From positions 80,531 through 144,530 of the forward strand of contig NZ_CANLFB010000008.1 in assembly GCF_947489755.1 (NCBI RefSeq): a stretch of DNA of 64,000 nucleotides, read 5' to 3'. This document shows positions 48,654 through 57,541 of this stretch, one piece after another (the first letter of the stretch is position 1; the number at the start of each line of letters is the position of its first letter). The position numbers and the translations under genes were made by a program. This stretch comes from an uncultured Psychromonas sp. Lineage in GTDB: Bacteria > Pseudomonadota > Gammaproteobacteria > Enterobacterales > Psychromonadaceae. Under the pieces are notes generated by a model. The model was not told the origin of the DNA. It saw only the letters and a list, made by a program, of their open reading frames with translations, and did not search any database.

Positions 48654-50858
48654 TTACGATTGCTTTGCTAATGCTTGTTTTGCTAAAGCACGGTACTCGT
48701 GCAGTAATGGTTCTGTATAACCATTTGGCTGTTTATCTCCTTCAAAAATAAGTGCTTTTGCTGCTTGAAACGCAAGACTGTCTTCAGTGTTAGGGCTCAT
48801 ATTGCGATAGCCTGATACACCTTGGTTTTGTTTATCAACAATCTGAGCCATGTTTTCCATGACGCTCGTTACTTGTTGTGCAGTGCATACGTTATGCATT
48901 AACCAGTTACTAATATGTTGACTAGAAATACGCAAAGTTGCTCTGTCTTCCATTAAGCCAATGTCATTAATGTCGGGTACTTTCGAACAGCCAATTCCCA
49001 TTTCTATCCAGCGCACTACATAGCCTAAAATGCCTTGCACATTGTTATTGAGTTCACTTGAAATTTGCGCTTCTGTTAATGTCAACCCTTCAGGCATAAC
49101 AGGCGGAGTAAGTATGTCTGTCATGCTTGCTGGTGGTCGGTTAATGATGGTTTTCTGCTCTGCAAAAACATCAACTTGGTGATAATGTAAGGCATGTAAT
49201 GTTGCAGCAGTTGGTGAAGGTACCCAAGCGGTATTAGCGCCCGATTGTGGGTGTGCTATTTTTTCTTTCATCATTTGATTCATTTCATCTGGCATAGCCC
49301 ACATCCCTTTACCGATTTGTGCTTTACCTGAAAAACCACAGCTAAGGCCAATTTCAACGTTATTATTTTCGTAAGCGCTGATCCATGGTTCTTGTTTAAT
49401 GGCTGATTTTGGATGAAATGCACCGGCTAACATACTGGTATGAATTTCATCTCCCGTTCTGTCTAAGAACCCGGTGTTGATGAATACCACACGTGATTTA
49501 GCTTCATAAATACATTGTTTGAGGTTTAAGGTGGTGCGGCGTTCCTCGTCCATAATGCCTAACTTCAGCGTGTTTTCTGGTAGGTCAAGCATCTGTTCAA
49601 TACGGCTAAATAAGTCACAAGTAAAACGTACTTCATCAGGTCCATGCATTTTTGGTTTCACAATATAAATGCTACCTGTGCGGCTATTTCTAAAGTTATC
49701 TTTTTCACCTTTTTGAAGATCTAGGCTAGCAATTAATGCTGTAATCACGCCATCAATAATACCTTCTGGTGCGTTATTACCATCGGGGTCTTGAATTAAA
49801 TCAGTTCCCATTAAATGGCCGACATTACGCACTAACAATACTGAACGACCAGGTACACAATAAACCCCACCAGATTTTGCGGTGAACTTACGATCGTAAT
49901 TTAATTTACGAGTAAGCGGCTGACCATCTTTGTTAAAGGTTGCTTCAAGGTTCCCCTGCATAAGACCTAACCAATTACGGTAAGCTTCAACTTTATCGCT
50001 ACTATCAACGGTAGAAACAGAGTCTTCAAAATCCATAATCGTGGTGAGTGCAGATTCCATCTGAATATCATCAATGCCTGATTTATCGTTTGCACCAATT
50101 TTGCCTGTACAGTCAATATGCAAGCCAACGTGTAATCCATTATTTTTGAGTAATAAGTAAGTCGGTGATGTTTTAGAGCCATCAAAGGCAACAAATTGAC
50201 ATGGGTTTTGTAAACCTGTTTCTGTCCCATCGGTTAAAAAAGCCAGTATATGTTGGTAATAAACTAAGTAACTCGTTACATCATGGTGAGAGCCTGTTGT
50301 TAATGGAAATTGCTCATCTAAAAAATCTTTGGCTTTATTAATAACGGCTTGGCCACGTTGTGGGTTAAATCCTTCTTTATTGGTTAACTCATCGGTATTC
50401 GCAATAACATCTGTGCCATAGAAAGCATCGTATAAACTTCCCCATCGAGCATTAGCAGCATTTAATGCAAAGCGTGCGTTACTTACCGGTACGACTAGTT
50501 GCGGACCTGCCATTGTTGATATTTCAGCATCAACATTTTCAGTTTCAATAGTGAAGTCATCAACCATTGGTGTTAGATAGCCGATACTTTGTAAAAATGC
50601 CTGGTAAGCTTTTGTGCAATGTTCTGGGCTAATATTTTTAGCTAAGGTATTTTCACGATGCCATTGGTCAATTTTATGTTGCATCTGACGACGCGTATTT
50701 AACAAAGCGGTATTTTGATGCGAAAAATCATTAATTAAGCAATTTAAATCGGCCCAAAAATGAGCACTGTTGAGTGATGTTTGCGGTAAAACTTCATCAT
50801 TAATAAACTGATAAAATTCAGGATTAGTCAGGCATTGTTTCTCTTGAGGTAAATTCAT
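48654..50858 (-). CDS. glcB: Malate synthase G
   Basis: Condenses glyoxylate with acetyl-CoA to malate. GPQLVVPVSNARFALNAANARWGSLYDA, the catalytic arginine region GRSVLLVRNVGHLM and GMWAMPDEMNQMM are characteristic of isoform G. I start at the ATG at 50858 with AGGAGA 7 bp upstream, giving 734 residues; the longer frame adds eight residues only. It lies 133 bp upstream of aceA on the same strand and is divergent from a probable regulator. Confidence 0.96.
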   Translation of the reverse strand: MNLPQEKQCLTNPEFYQFINDEVLPQTSLNSAHFWADLNCLINDFSHQNTALLNTRRQMQHKIDQWHRENTLAKNISPEHCTKAYQAFLQSIGYLTPMVDDFTIETENVDAEISTMAGPQLVVPVSNARFALNAANARWGSLYDAFYGTDVIANTDELTNKEGFNPQRGQAVINKAKDFLDEQFPLTTGSHHDVTSYLVYYQHILAFLTDGTETGLQNPCQFVAFDGSKTSPTYLLLKNNGLHVGLHIDCTGKIGANDKSGIDDIQMESALTTIMDFEDSVSTVDSSDKVEAYRNWLGLMQGNLEATFNKDGQPLTRKLNYDRKFTAKSGGVYCVPGRSVLLVRNVGHLMGTDLIQDPDGNNAPEGIIDGVITALIASLDLQKGEKDNFRNSRTGSIYIVKPKMHGPDEVRFTCDLFSRIEQMLDLPENTLKLGIMDEERRTTLNLKQCIYEAKSRVVFINTGFLDRTGDEIHTSMLAGAFHPKSAIKQEPWISAYENNNVEIGLSCGFSGKAQIGKGMWAMPDEMNQMMKEKIAHPQSGANTAWVPSPTAATLHALHYHQVDVFAEQKTIINRPPASMTDILTPPVMPEGLTLTEAQISSELNNNVQGILGYVVRWIEMGIGCSKVPDINDIGLMEDRATLRISSQHISNWLMHNVCTAQQVTSVMENMAQIVDKQNQGVSGYRNMSPNTEDSLAFQAAKALIFEGDKQPNGYTEPLLHEYRALAKQALAKQS

Positions 50859-51025
50859 ATTTCGTCTCCTAGATATCATCAATTAAATTTTAGTTAGATA
50901 TTGAATAACCTTCGAGTGCACATTTATTGAACTTTTGTTGCTCGTTTGTTAATCAGTTGTTGTCACTATAAAGAAATAATTCATATAATTTCACAAAGAA
51001 AATTACACAGAGTAAATTTTACAAA

Positions 51026-52534
51026 ATGAAAATAAAAAAGAGCTTGGCAAGACAATCTCATTACTTAGGAACAAAAATACGTAATTTACGCAAACGTAAT
51101 GGTTTAACTTTGGATGATTTATCATCGAGATGTATTAAATTAGATGCAGAATATGCGCCTTCAGTTTCTTACTTATCGATGATCGAACGTGGTAAGCGAG
51201 TGCCTAGGGAAGAGATGCTAGAAGTGATTGCGACGGTATTTCAAAAGCAACCAGAGTGGTTTTTAGATGACGCTGCCGAAGTGCAAGACATTATCCCTAC
51301 CAAAGGTAATCGCGGTGGTATTCGTGGGATGGCACTCGAGCCTAGTTTTTTATTTTCAAATGAAATTTTACAAATCGCTATTCCAGAAATGTTGTCGCAA
51401 ACGGGGACAACGGGGCGGCAATTTGCACACTTATTAATTCGCGCACACCAAGAGCATCATCAAAACCATTTTCCTGATTTAGAGCGTGCTGCTGAGGAGG
51501 TGGGTTTGAAAAAAATGCCACTTCATGTTGATGATTTAATTGAAATTAGTGAAGCACGCGGATTGAAAATAAGCTGGTTTACACGTTTACCAGATAGTGA
51601 ATATGATAGTAACAACAGCAATAAAATGGTGACTTCATTTTTTAAACCGCCTCATACTGTGTACTTAAATAAAATACTCAAAAAAAATACCACGCGCCTT
51701 AAATATGAGCTGGCAGTGCATATCGGCCATAGTGTTTTACATAATAGTGATGGTGAAAAAAGTATTATGGTGGCAGGTGAGCGCGCTCAATACGATAGCC
51801 AACATAATCAAACCACGTCTTCCAGCCAATTAGACGCACAAGATATTTTACATGCGTGGCGTGATTTTGAATGCAGTTTTTTTGCCGCTGCTTTACTGTG
51901 TCCTAAAGTCCCTTTTCGTCAATTACTGGACCAACATGGTTATGAAATTGATATTTGTAAAAAAATAGAGGTATCAGAGGCAGTGGTCATGCGACGTATG
52001 ACTGCGGTTTCTGCTTATCCGCATTGGCACTATTTCGATGCTTATGGTCAAGGAAAATTAAGGGCCGTATATCGGGGGAACGGTATCCCATTGCCTTGGG
52101 GGAATATGACCATTGCACATGATCCTTGTAAACATTGGTCTGTTTTTAGAATGTTAGAAAAACAAGCTGAAGGAACGGCGGCACAGTTTTCTATTTTAAC
52201 GGAAAATGGTATTGCTAAAATTTATTGTTGTGAATCTATTAAGGTTAAAGATCTTAATGATGCCAGCCACGTATTATGTGCTGGCATTGAGTTAAATTCA
52301 GCGATTGATGCGCAAGGACACGACTCAGTTGCATTAGTGGATGAGCTGCAAAGGCTATGTGTAGAGAGTGGGGGATCGAGCAAGATCCCGCCTAAAATCA
52401 AGAAAATACTCAATAGCGTTGCACGTATTCTTAATATTAATTGGATAGCACGTGGTATTGAGCAAGAAGCACAGCTTATTTGTGTTCGAGGAGCCGTTTG
52501 CCCAAGAAAACCAAGCTGTTACTGTAACCAATAA
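51026..52534 (+). CDS. HTH regulator of the RamB/DUF3612 type
   Basis: 502 residues with an N-terminal Xre-type HTH (residues about 15-70, LRKRNGLTLDDLSSRC and SVSYLSMIERGKRVPREE). A long C-terminal region follows with HxxxH-like peptidase-derived and cysteine-containing segments (CVRGAVCPRKPSCYC at the end). This is the ScfR/RamB architecture; RamB controls glyoxylate-bypass genes in Corynebacterium, and DUF3612 relatives sit next to the shunt in vibrios. It is divergent from glcB with 167 bp between starts, so it probably regulates glcB and aceA. A metabolite sensor role is inferred. Confidence 0.82.
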   Translation: MKIKKSLARQSHYLGTKIRNLRKRNGLTLDDLSSRCIKLDAEYAPSVSYLSMIERGKRVPREEMLEVIATVFQKQPEWFLDDAAEVQDIIPTKGNRGGIRGMALEPSFLFSNEILQIAIPEMLSQTGTTGRQFAHLLIRAHQEHHQNHFPDLERAAEEVGLKKMPLHVDDLIEISEARGLKISWFTRLPDSEYDSNNSNKMVTSFFKPPHTVYLNKILKKNTTRLKYELAVHIGHSVLHNSDGEKSIMVAGERAQYDSQHNQTTSSSQLDAQDILHAWRDFECSFFAAALLCPKVPFRQLLDQHGYEIDICKKIEVSEAVVMRRMTAVSAYPHWHYFDAYGQGKLRAVYRGNGIPLPWGNMTIAHDPCKHWSVFRMLEKQAEGTAAQFSILTENGIAKIYCCESIKVKDLNDASHVLCAGIELNSAIDAQGHDSVALVDELQRLCVESGGSSKIPPKIKKILNSVARILNINWIARGIEQEAQLICVRGAVCPRKPSCYCNQ

Positions 52535-52548
52535 ATATTATTCTCAAT

Positions 52549-52583
52549 ACTTCATACTTCATACTTAACACTTAACATTTAAC
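52549..52583. repeat. Heptamer tandem repeat before yceI
   Basis: Five consecutive 7-bp units: ACTTCAT twice, ACTTAAC twice, ATTTAAC once. They end 14 bp before the yceI start. Confidence 0.75.
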
Positions 52584-52596
52584 TTCTAGGATTTTA

Positions 52597-53220
52597 ATGA
52601 AAAACAAACGCATTGTTAACCATACTCTATTAATACTTTTAACTATGTTATTGGTATCCGGTTGCGTTAGCTGGTTAGCGCCTAATGTAAAATCTGAGTT
52701 AGTTGAATTACAAGCCGGTGAATATCAGCTTGATCCAAAACATGCTGCCTTACTTTTTAAAATTCAGCATTTAGGGTTATCAACTTATGTGGGACGTTTT
52801 AATAAGTTTGATGCTCAACTTAATTTTGATCCAAAGAATATGGCTGCCGCATCATTAAAAGCTGTTGTAGATATTAACTCCATCGATATTAATAATGATG
52901 TTTTAAGCGAAACATTACAAAATGATACTTGGTTTAGTAGTACACAATACCCGCAAGCATTTTTTGTAAGTCATACCGTGACACCGGTATCTGATACTGT
53001 TTTTAACTTTACCGGCGATTTAACATTAAGAGGGGTAACAAAATCTGTCACATTTGAAGCGACTTTTCATGGTGGTGCCGATAACTGGTTAACAGGTAAC
53101 TATACTCTTGGTTTTAGTGCAGTGGGAAAAATTAAACGTTCAGATTTTGGCATGGACAGTTACATTCCTATCGTCGGTGATGAAATCGATTTAGAAATCT
53201 ACGCAGAATTTGTCAAATAG
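52597..53220 (+). CDS. YceI-family lipoprotein
   Basis: 207 residues with a lipoprotein signal (LLVSGC, Cys about residue 22) and a YceI lipocalin-like domain: AGEYQLDPKHAALLFKIQHLG at the start, YVGRFNKFDAQLNF, TGDLTLRGVTKSV and SDFGMDSYIPIVGDEIDLEI at the end. YceI proteins bind isoprenoid-type or amphiphilic lipids in the periplasm. Most are secreted, not lipid-anchored; the lipobox suggests membrane attachment. It is preceded by a heptamer repeat. Confidence 0.9.
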   Translation: MKNKRIVNHTLLILLTMLLVSGCVSWLAPNVKSELVELQAGEYQLDPKHAALLFKIQHLGLSTYVGRFNKFDAQLNFDPKNMAAASLKAVVDINSIDINNDVLSETLQNDTWFSSTQYPQAFFVSHTVTPVSDTVFNFTGDLTLRGVTKSVTFEATFHGGADNWLTGNYTLGFSAVGKIKRSDFGMDSYIPIVGDEIDLEIYAEFVK

Positions 53221-53773
53221 CTTTTGATCTCTTATTAAATTTGAAGGCATTTAACTGGTTTTACTGCCGTTTATGCCACGTGCACTCATTACTCCTGATA
53301 TTTCAGGTTTACCTCTCATCATATAATCTATGATCTACAACTTTTTTGTGTGACTTATTAAGTCATTTTTATCATTAAATTACTTGTTAAGTATTCACCT
53401 TTATTTTTTATTTTTACAAAAAATGTATATTCCTATCTATCAATAAACTAATCAATATCAAAACCTTTTTATCTTCTCTTTCTTATGTTTATTGGTGTTA
53501 TATTTCAATTGTTTAAGTGTTTTTTTAGGTTTTATTTAATATTGTTTCTTATAGTTGGGTTAACTTTATTATTAAAAATAATCAGGATTGGTTTTACTCA
53601 GCTTGATTTTTATTTAATAATACTTAAATAATACAAATAAGTTAATTTGTAGAAAGGCAACGCTTAAGTAAATAGCGTTAATAAAAGTACTTCAATAAAA
53701 GCGCGAGTAAGAATACAAGAATAAAGAAACTCAGCCATTTTATTGAATTTATTGATCACTAAAGGAGAAACTA
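53221..53773. other. Long AT-rich region upstream of kdgK
   Basis: 553 bp without a supported gene. It contains the inverted repeat at 53632-53651 and an AAGGAG ribosome site just before kdgK. Confidence 0.5.
53632..53651. promoter_or_regulatory. Inverted repeat upstream of kdgK
   Basis: TACAAAT and ATTTGTA, perfect 7-bp arms separated by 6 bp, about 125 bp before the kdgK start. Possible operator; the regulator is unknown. Confidence 0.4.
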
Positions 53774-54796
53774 ATGAAAATATTAACATTTGGCGAAATG
53801 ATGTTACGTCTAAAACCGTTAGCATTCGAACGCATCTTACAAACAAATACTTTTGAGGCCGCTTATGGTGGAGCTGAAGCTAATGTTGCAGTTTCTCTGG
53901 CGTTATTAGGTCATGACGCAGCTTACTTATCTAAATTTCCTGAAAACCCATTGGGTGAGGCTGCTGTTGGTACATTAAGAAAATTTGGTGTTGATACTAG
54001 TCGTTCTTTACGCGGTGGTCCAAGATTAGGCATGTACTTCTTTGAAAAAGGCAACGGCGTTAGAGGCACTGGTGTTGTTTATGATCGCGCAGGTAGCTCT
54101 ATTGCAACTGCAACGACAGATGAGTTTGATTGGTCTGTTTTATTAAAAGATGTTGGTGTTTTCTACTTTTCAGGCATTACGCCAGCGATTTCAAAAGAAT
54201 TAGAAATCGCATTAAAAAGTGCATTAGATTATTGTAAAGCGAACAAGATTACCGTGGTATGTGATTTGAACTATCGTGGAAAAATGTGGAAACCAGCACA
54301 AGCTCAAGTAGTGATGCATGAATTAATGCCATTCGTTGATGTTTGTGTCGCGAACGATGAAGACTTTGAAGCTATGTTAGGCATTAAAGCTTTTGATGGT
54401 GACCTGTCTAATGGTATCAGTCAAATAGAAGATTTCCGTGAAGGGATGAAAGAAATCACTAAACGTTATCCAAATTGTAAAACAGTCGCGAGTGTTTTAC
54501 GCGATATTAACTCTGTGGAACAAAGTGATTGGATGGCTATTTTATACCAAAATGATCAGTTCTATGACACGCCGGTACATAATGTAAATGTGATGGAAGG
54601 CGTAGCTGCTGGCGATGCTTTTGGTGCCGGTTTATTACACGGTTTGGTACATAAACTTGAACCACAAGAAACAATTGAATTTGCCATTGCTGCCAGCGTT
54701 TTAAAATTATCTATCAGTGGTGATTTAAATTTAGTAACTGAATCAGAGATTCGTAATGCCATGCAAAAAGGCGCGAACGCACGATTAAGCCGTTAG
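53774..54796 (+). CDS. kdgK: 2-dehydro-3-deoxygluconate (KDG) kinase, PfkB family
   Basis: Phosphorylates KDG from uronate or alginate breakdown to KDPG. The GEMMLRLKP start, YGGAEANVAVSLALLG substrate loop, VCDLNYRGKMW and the catalytic GVAAGDAFGAGLLHG are PfkB/KdgK signatures. 340 residues. The usual partners (eda, kduD, alginate or pectin genes) are absent in the window. A strong hairpin follows. Another sugar-kinase specificity cannot be fully excluded. Confidence 0.85.
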   Translation: MKILTFGEMMLRLKPLAFERILQTNTFEAAYGGAEANVAVSLALLGHDAAYLSKFPENPLGEAAVGTLRKFGVDTSRSLRGGPRLGMYFFEKGNGVRGTGVVYDRAGSSIATATTDEFDWSVLLKDVGVFYFSGITPAISKELEIALKSALDYCKANKITVVCDLNYRGKMWKPAQAQVVMHELMPFVDVCVANDEDFEAMLGIKAFDGDLSNGISQIEDFREGMKEITKRYPNCKTVASVLRDINSVEQSDWMAILYQNDQFYDTPVHNVNVMEGVAAGDAFGAGLLHGLVHKLEPQETIEFAIAASVLKLSISGDLNLVTESEIRNAMQKGANARLSR

Positions 54797-55142
54797 TTCG
54801 TCAGTTAATAGGTTAATAGGCATCGTTGCAATGATACTTATTAACCTAACGTATCTGAAATAAAAGCATTGATGTAGCAACGCTATAGTGATGCTTCCAC
54901 ACTATTTTATTATTTCATCTCTTCTTTTATTTAAAACCTAATTACTGCCTTTATTAGGTCGTCATCCAACATTTAATAGCCGTTTAAACGATAAATTTAT
55001 TGGCATGCTTAATTATAAAAAATTATGGACTTAATGAACCATAATGATTGGGTTTAGCGTTCCTTTTTCTTCTGCTCAATTATCTTTATGATCCTTTCAT
55101 AAGCAGTATTCTTTAATCATTAATTTAAATTTGGAAAAAGTC
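54797..55142. other. Spacer between kdgK and nitroreductase
   Basis: 346 bp with a 10-bp perfect stem (TAGGTTAATA / TATTAACCTA, arms 54809-54818 and 54839-54848, extended by inner pairing) that probably ends the kdgK transcript; no gene supported. Confidence 0.6.
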
Positions 55143-55802
55143 ATGTCTCATCAAATAATCAAAGATCTTAATAGTCGCTACACAGCTAAACAATATGATG
55201 CAGCTAAACGTATTTCAGCCGAAGATATGGATGTGCTTAAAGAAGCGCTTCGTTTATCGGCTTCTTCTATTAACGCTCAACCTTGGAAATTTATTGTGCT
55301 AGAAAGTGATCAAGCAAAAGAGCGTTTCCATGGTACTTTCGCTAATAAGCACCAGTTCAACCAACATCATGCAAAAGAAGCATCACATACTATTTTATTT
55401 GCTCATAATCCTTATTTCACTAAAGATGATTATAGAAAAGTGGTTGATGTTGAAGTCTCTTCAGGTCATTTACCTGCAGAAAGATATGATGCTATGTTAG
55501 AGGGCGCTTTTGGTTTTGTTGAGTCAAATACTGATGAAAAAGGTTTTAATGGTCATTGGACAAAAGCACAAACGTATATTGCATTTGGTAATGCTTTACA
55601 CGTATTAGCTCGTTTAGGTATTGATTCTACGCCTATGGAAGGCGTTGATGCAGAACTAATTGGCGAAACATTTAAAGACGAATTAAAGGGTTATGTTTGT
55701 GATGTTGCATTAGCGATTGGTTACCATAAAAATGGTGAAGATTATAACCACGGCTCACCAAAAGCACGTCTACCGACTGAAGATGTTATTACAGTGCTTT
55801 AA
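55143..55802 (+). CDS. nfsB: NfsB-like oxygen-insensitive NAD(P)H nitroreductase
   Basis: An FMN-dependent nitroreductase of about 219 residues. The SRYTAKQYD start (FMN phosphate-binding R), LRLSASSINAQPWKFIV, and the GLDxxPxEG-type RLGIDSTPMEGVDAE segment parallel E. coli NfsB. The ATG at 55143 is preferred over an upstream in-frame TTG because GGAAAAAG lies in front of it. Monocistronic; terminator follows. The natural substrate is probably quinones or nitroaromatics. Confidence 0.87.
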   Translation: MSHQIIKDLNSRYTAKQYDAAKRISAEDMDVLKEALRLSASSINAQPWKFIVLESDQAKERFHGTFANKHQFNQHHAKEASHTILFAHNPYFTKDDYRKVVDVEVSSGHLPAERYDAMLEGAFGFVESNTDEKGFNGHWTKAQTYIAFGNALHVLARLGIDSTPMEGVDAELIGETFKDELKGYVCDVALAIGYHKNGEDYNHGSPKARLPTEDVITVL

Positions 55803-55908
55803 TACTATTCTTTAATATAAAGCTTTAAATAGTATTTTAAAACAGAACCTTATAATAGAGCTTTAAATAACCCCCAAGCTTTTTAGATTTAAAGTGAAGT
55901 TAAAAACT

Positions 55909-55934
55909 GGCTAGGTATTTACCTGGCCTTTTTT
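55909..55934 (+). terminator. Terminator after the nitroreductase gene
   Basis: GGCTAGGT / ACCTGGCC, 8-bp stem (one G-U), 4-nt loop, and a run of T residues. Confidence 0.85.
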
Positions 55935-56102
55935 ATGTCTAATTATTTTTAGAGGAACTTGATCAGTGCAAACTCTGGGAGTATGTTACTGGAAGTGGTA
56001 CAAGATTAGACTGTTATTGTAATCTTATAAGCGACTCTGGTTATTTTTACCCATAAAATAGCTTACTTTTCTCATTATAAACTCCATAAATTAAGGTTTC
56101 AT

Positions 56103-56729
56103 ATGTTTAGTCAATACCAGCAGCAATGTGAAGAATTTATTGTGGCGAATATGAAAACCGATTTAGCACATGATTTATTACATGTTAAACGCGTAGTGAA
56201 ACTGGCGACTAAAATAGCCAATGAAGAACAAGCAGAGCTGAATATTGTTTTACCCGCTGCTTGGTTGCATGACTGTTTGAGTTACCCGAAGAATCATGCA
56301 TTACGCTCATTGAGCTCATTACATGCTGCCGATAAAGCGATTATATTTTTACGCAATATTGATTATCCTGAACAATATTTATTACCTATCCATCATGCTA
56401 TTTCCGCTCACAGTGTGAGTGGTGGGGTTGTTGCTGACTCCCTTGAAGCACAAATTGTGCAAGATGCGGACCGGTTAGATGCATTAGGTGCGATTGGTAT
56501 TAGCCGCTGTATTCAAGTAAGTAGCCAACTCGATAGACCTTTGTATTCACCTGAAGATGCTTTTGCAATTGATCGTGAAGCCGATGATCAGAAATTTACG
56601 ATAGATCATTTCTATCAAAAATTATTAAAACTAGCAGCTTCCATGAATACAGAGGTAGGGAAAGAGATAGCGCTTCAACGTACTCGATTTATGGAAAATT
56701 ATTTACAACAATTAGCATTAGAAATTTAG
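56103..56729 (+). CDS. HD domain phosphohydrolase
   Basis: 208 residues of the HD superfamily. The metal ligands are His in HDLLHVKRVV, His-Asp in AAWLHDCLSYP and Asp in VQDADRLDALGAIG. Such proteins (YedJ-like) hydrolyse phosphates of nucleotides or related molecules; the substrate is not predictable. It follows a spacer with a terminator and precedes the efflux operon; no operon partner. Confidence 0.85.
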   Translation: MFSQYQQQCEEFIVANMKTDLAHDLLHVKRVVKLATKIANEEQAELNIVLPAAWLHDCLSYPKNHALRSLSSLHAADKAIIFLRNIDYPEQYLLPIHHAISAHSVSGGVVADSLEAQIVQDADRLDALGAIGISRCIQVSSQLDRPLYSPEDAFAIDREADDQKFTIDHFYQKLLKLAASMNTEVGKEIALQRTRFMENYLQQLALEI

Positions 56730-56916
56730 ATGATTACGCCTAGTTTTATTTGATTAAAGACCCTTCTTTTATTTACACCTTCCAAATTAGCTTTAAAAAA
56801 TGAATGCTTCGTTTCTCTCTAATAATATGTGCAATGAACTCAATATTATTATTCGTATTAATCGTGGTATTCAATTTTACTTTTAGCCATCTATAACCAA
56901 GCAACCTATAGATCCA

Positions 56917-56974
56917 ATCTAGGAATAAATTAAATATTTATTTAACTGATTATATGTATCTAGGAATAAATTAA
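56917..56974. repeat. 17-bp direct repeat upstream of the MarR operon
   Basis: ATCTAGGAATAAATTAA occurs at 56917-56933 and again at 56958-56974 (41 bp apart). Both contain the CTAGG core also present in the palindromic operators downstream. Confidence 0.75.
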
Positions 56975-56981
56975 TTAAGAA

Positions 56982-57011
56982 TTGACAAATTAGTTGCCTA
57001 GGCAGTAATAT
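56982..57011 (+). promoter_or_regulatory. Promoter of the marR-emrAB operon
   Basis: TTGACA at 56982-56987, an 18-bp spacer and TAATAT at 57006-57011. The first palindromic operator lies inside the spacer, so repressor binding should block RNA polymerase. Confidence 0.75.
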
Positions 57012-57039
57012 CTTTTTTTGTTATTAATTGCCTAGGCAA
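56995..57039. promoter_or_regulatory. Twin MarR operators
   Basis: TGCCTAGGCA at 56995-57004 and TTGCCTAGGCAA at 57028-57039 are perfect palindromes with centres 34 bp apart. One overlaps the promoter spacer, the other sits about 20 bp after the -10 box and before the marR start. This layout predicts autorepression. Confidence 0.72.
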
Positions 57040-57055
57040 GTAAGTGAGAAAAATA

Positions 57056-57499
57056 ATGCATCATTTAAGTACTCAATCATTAGGAATTCCTTTAGCAAAA
57101 TTAATTGGTTTAGCGCATCTTCATAAAGAGCGGCTATTAAACCAGTATCTTGATCCTTTAGGAATGTCGTCAGCGCAATTTAAAGTGTTGGCTGCTATTC
57201 ATTATTATGAAATGAACTCACCTGCTGAAATATGTAAATACTTAAGTATTAATGCAGGTTCAATGACTAGAATGATTGAGCGTTTGCTTAAAAAAGGTTT
57301 GATAGAAAAACAACCTAATCCTGAAGATAAACGAGGTGTGTTGTTAAACTTAACGGCAACAGGCGCATCTTTACTAACACAATGCATGGATTCCATGGAA
57401 AATAATGTAGGACCTCTTTTGATTGGCGACCTTTCTACTAAAGAAGTAGAGCAACTTAGTGCTTTATTAATGCGTTTATTGCCTGAATCTAAGCCTTAA
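57056..57499 (+). CDS. MarR family regulator of the efflux operon
   Basis: 147 residues from the ATG at 57056 (a GTG four codons earlier is also in frame). Winged-helix signature: SSAQFKVLAAIHYY, SPAEICKYLSINAGSMTRMIERLLKKGLIEK and NPEDKRGVLLNLTATG. It heads a transcript with emrA- and emrB-like genes (42-bp and 8-bp gaps), the layout of E. coli mprA(emrR)-emrAB. The two palindromes upstream should be its sites. Inducer unknown, usually hydrophobic phenolic compounds. Confidence 0.88.
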   Translation: MHHLSTQSLGIPLAKLIGLAHLHKERLLNQYLDPLGMSSAQFKVLAAIHYYEMNSPAEICKYLSINAGSMTRMIERLLKKGLIEKQPNPEDKRGVLLNLTATGASLLTQCMDSMENNVGPLLIGDLSTKEVEQLSALLMRLLPESKP

Positions 57500-57541
57500 T
57501 TTTCACCATTAATTCACCCCTAATTTTAATTCATAAATAAT

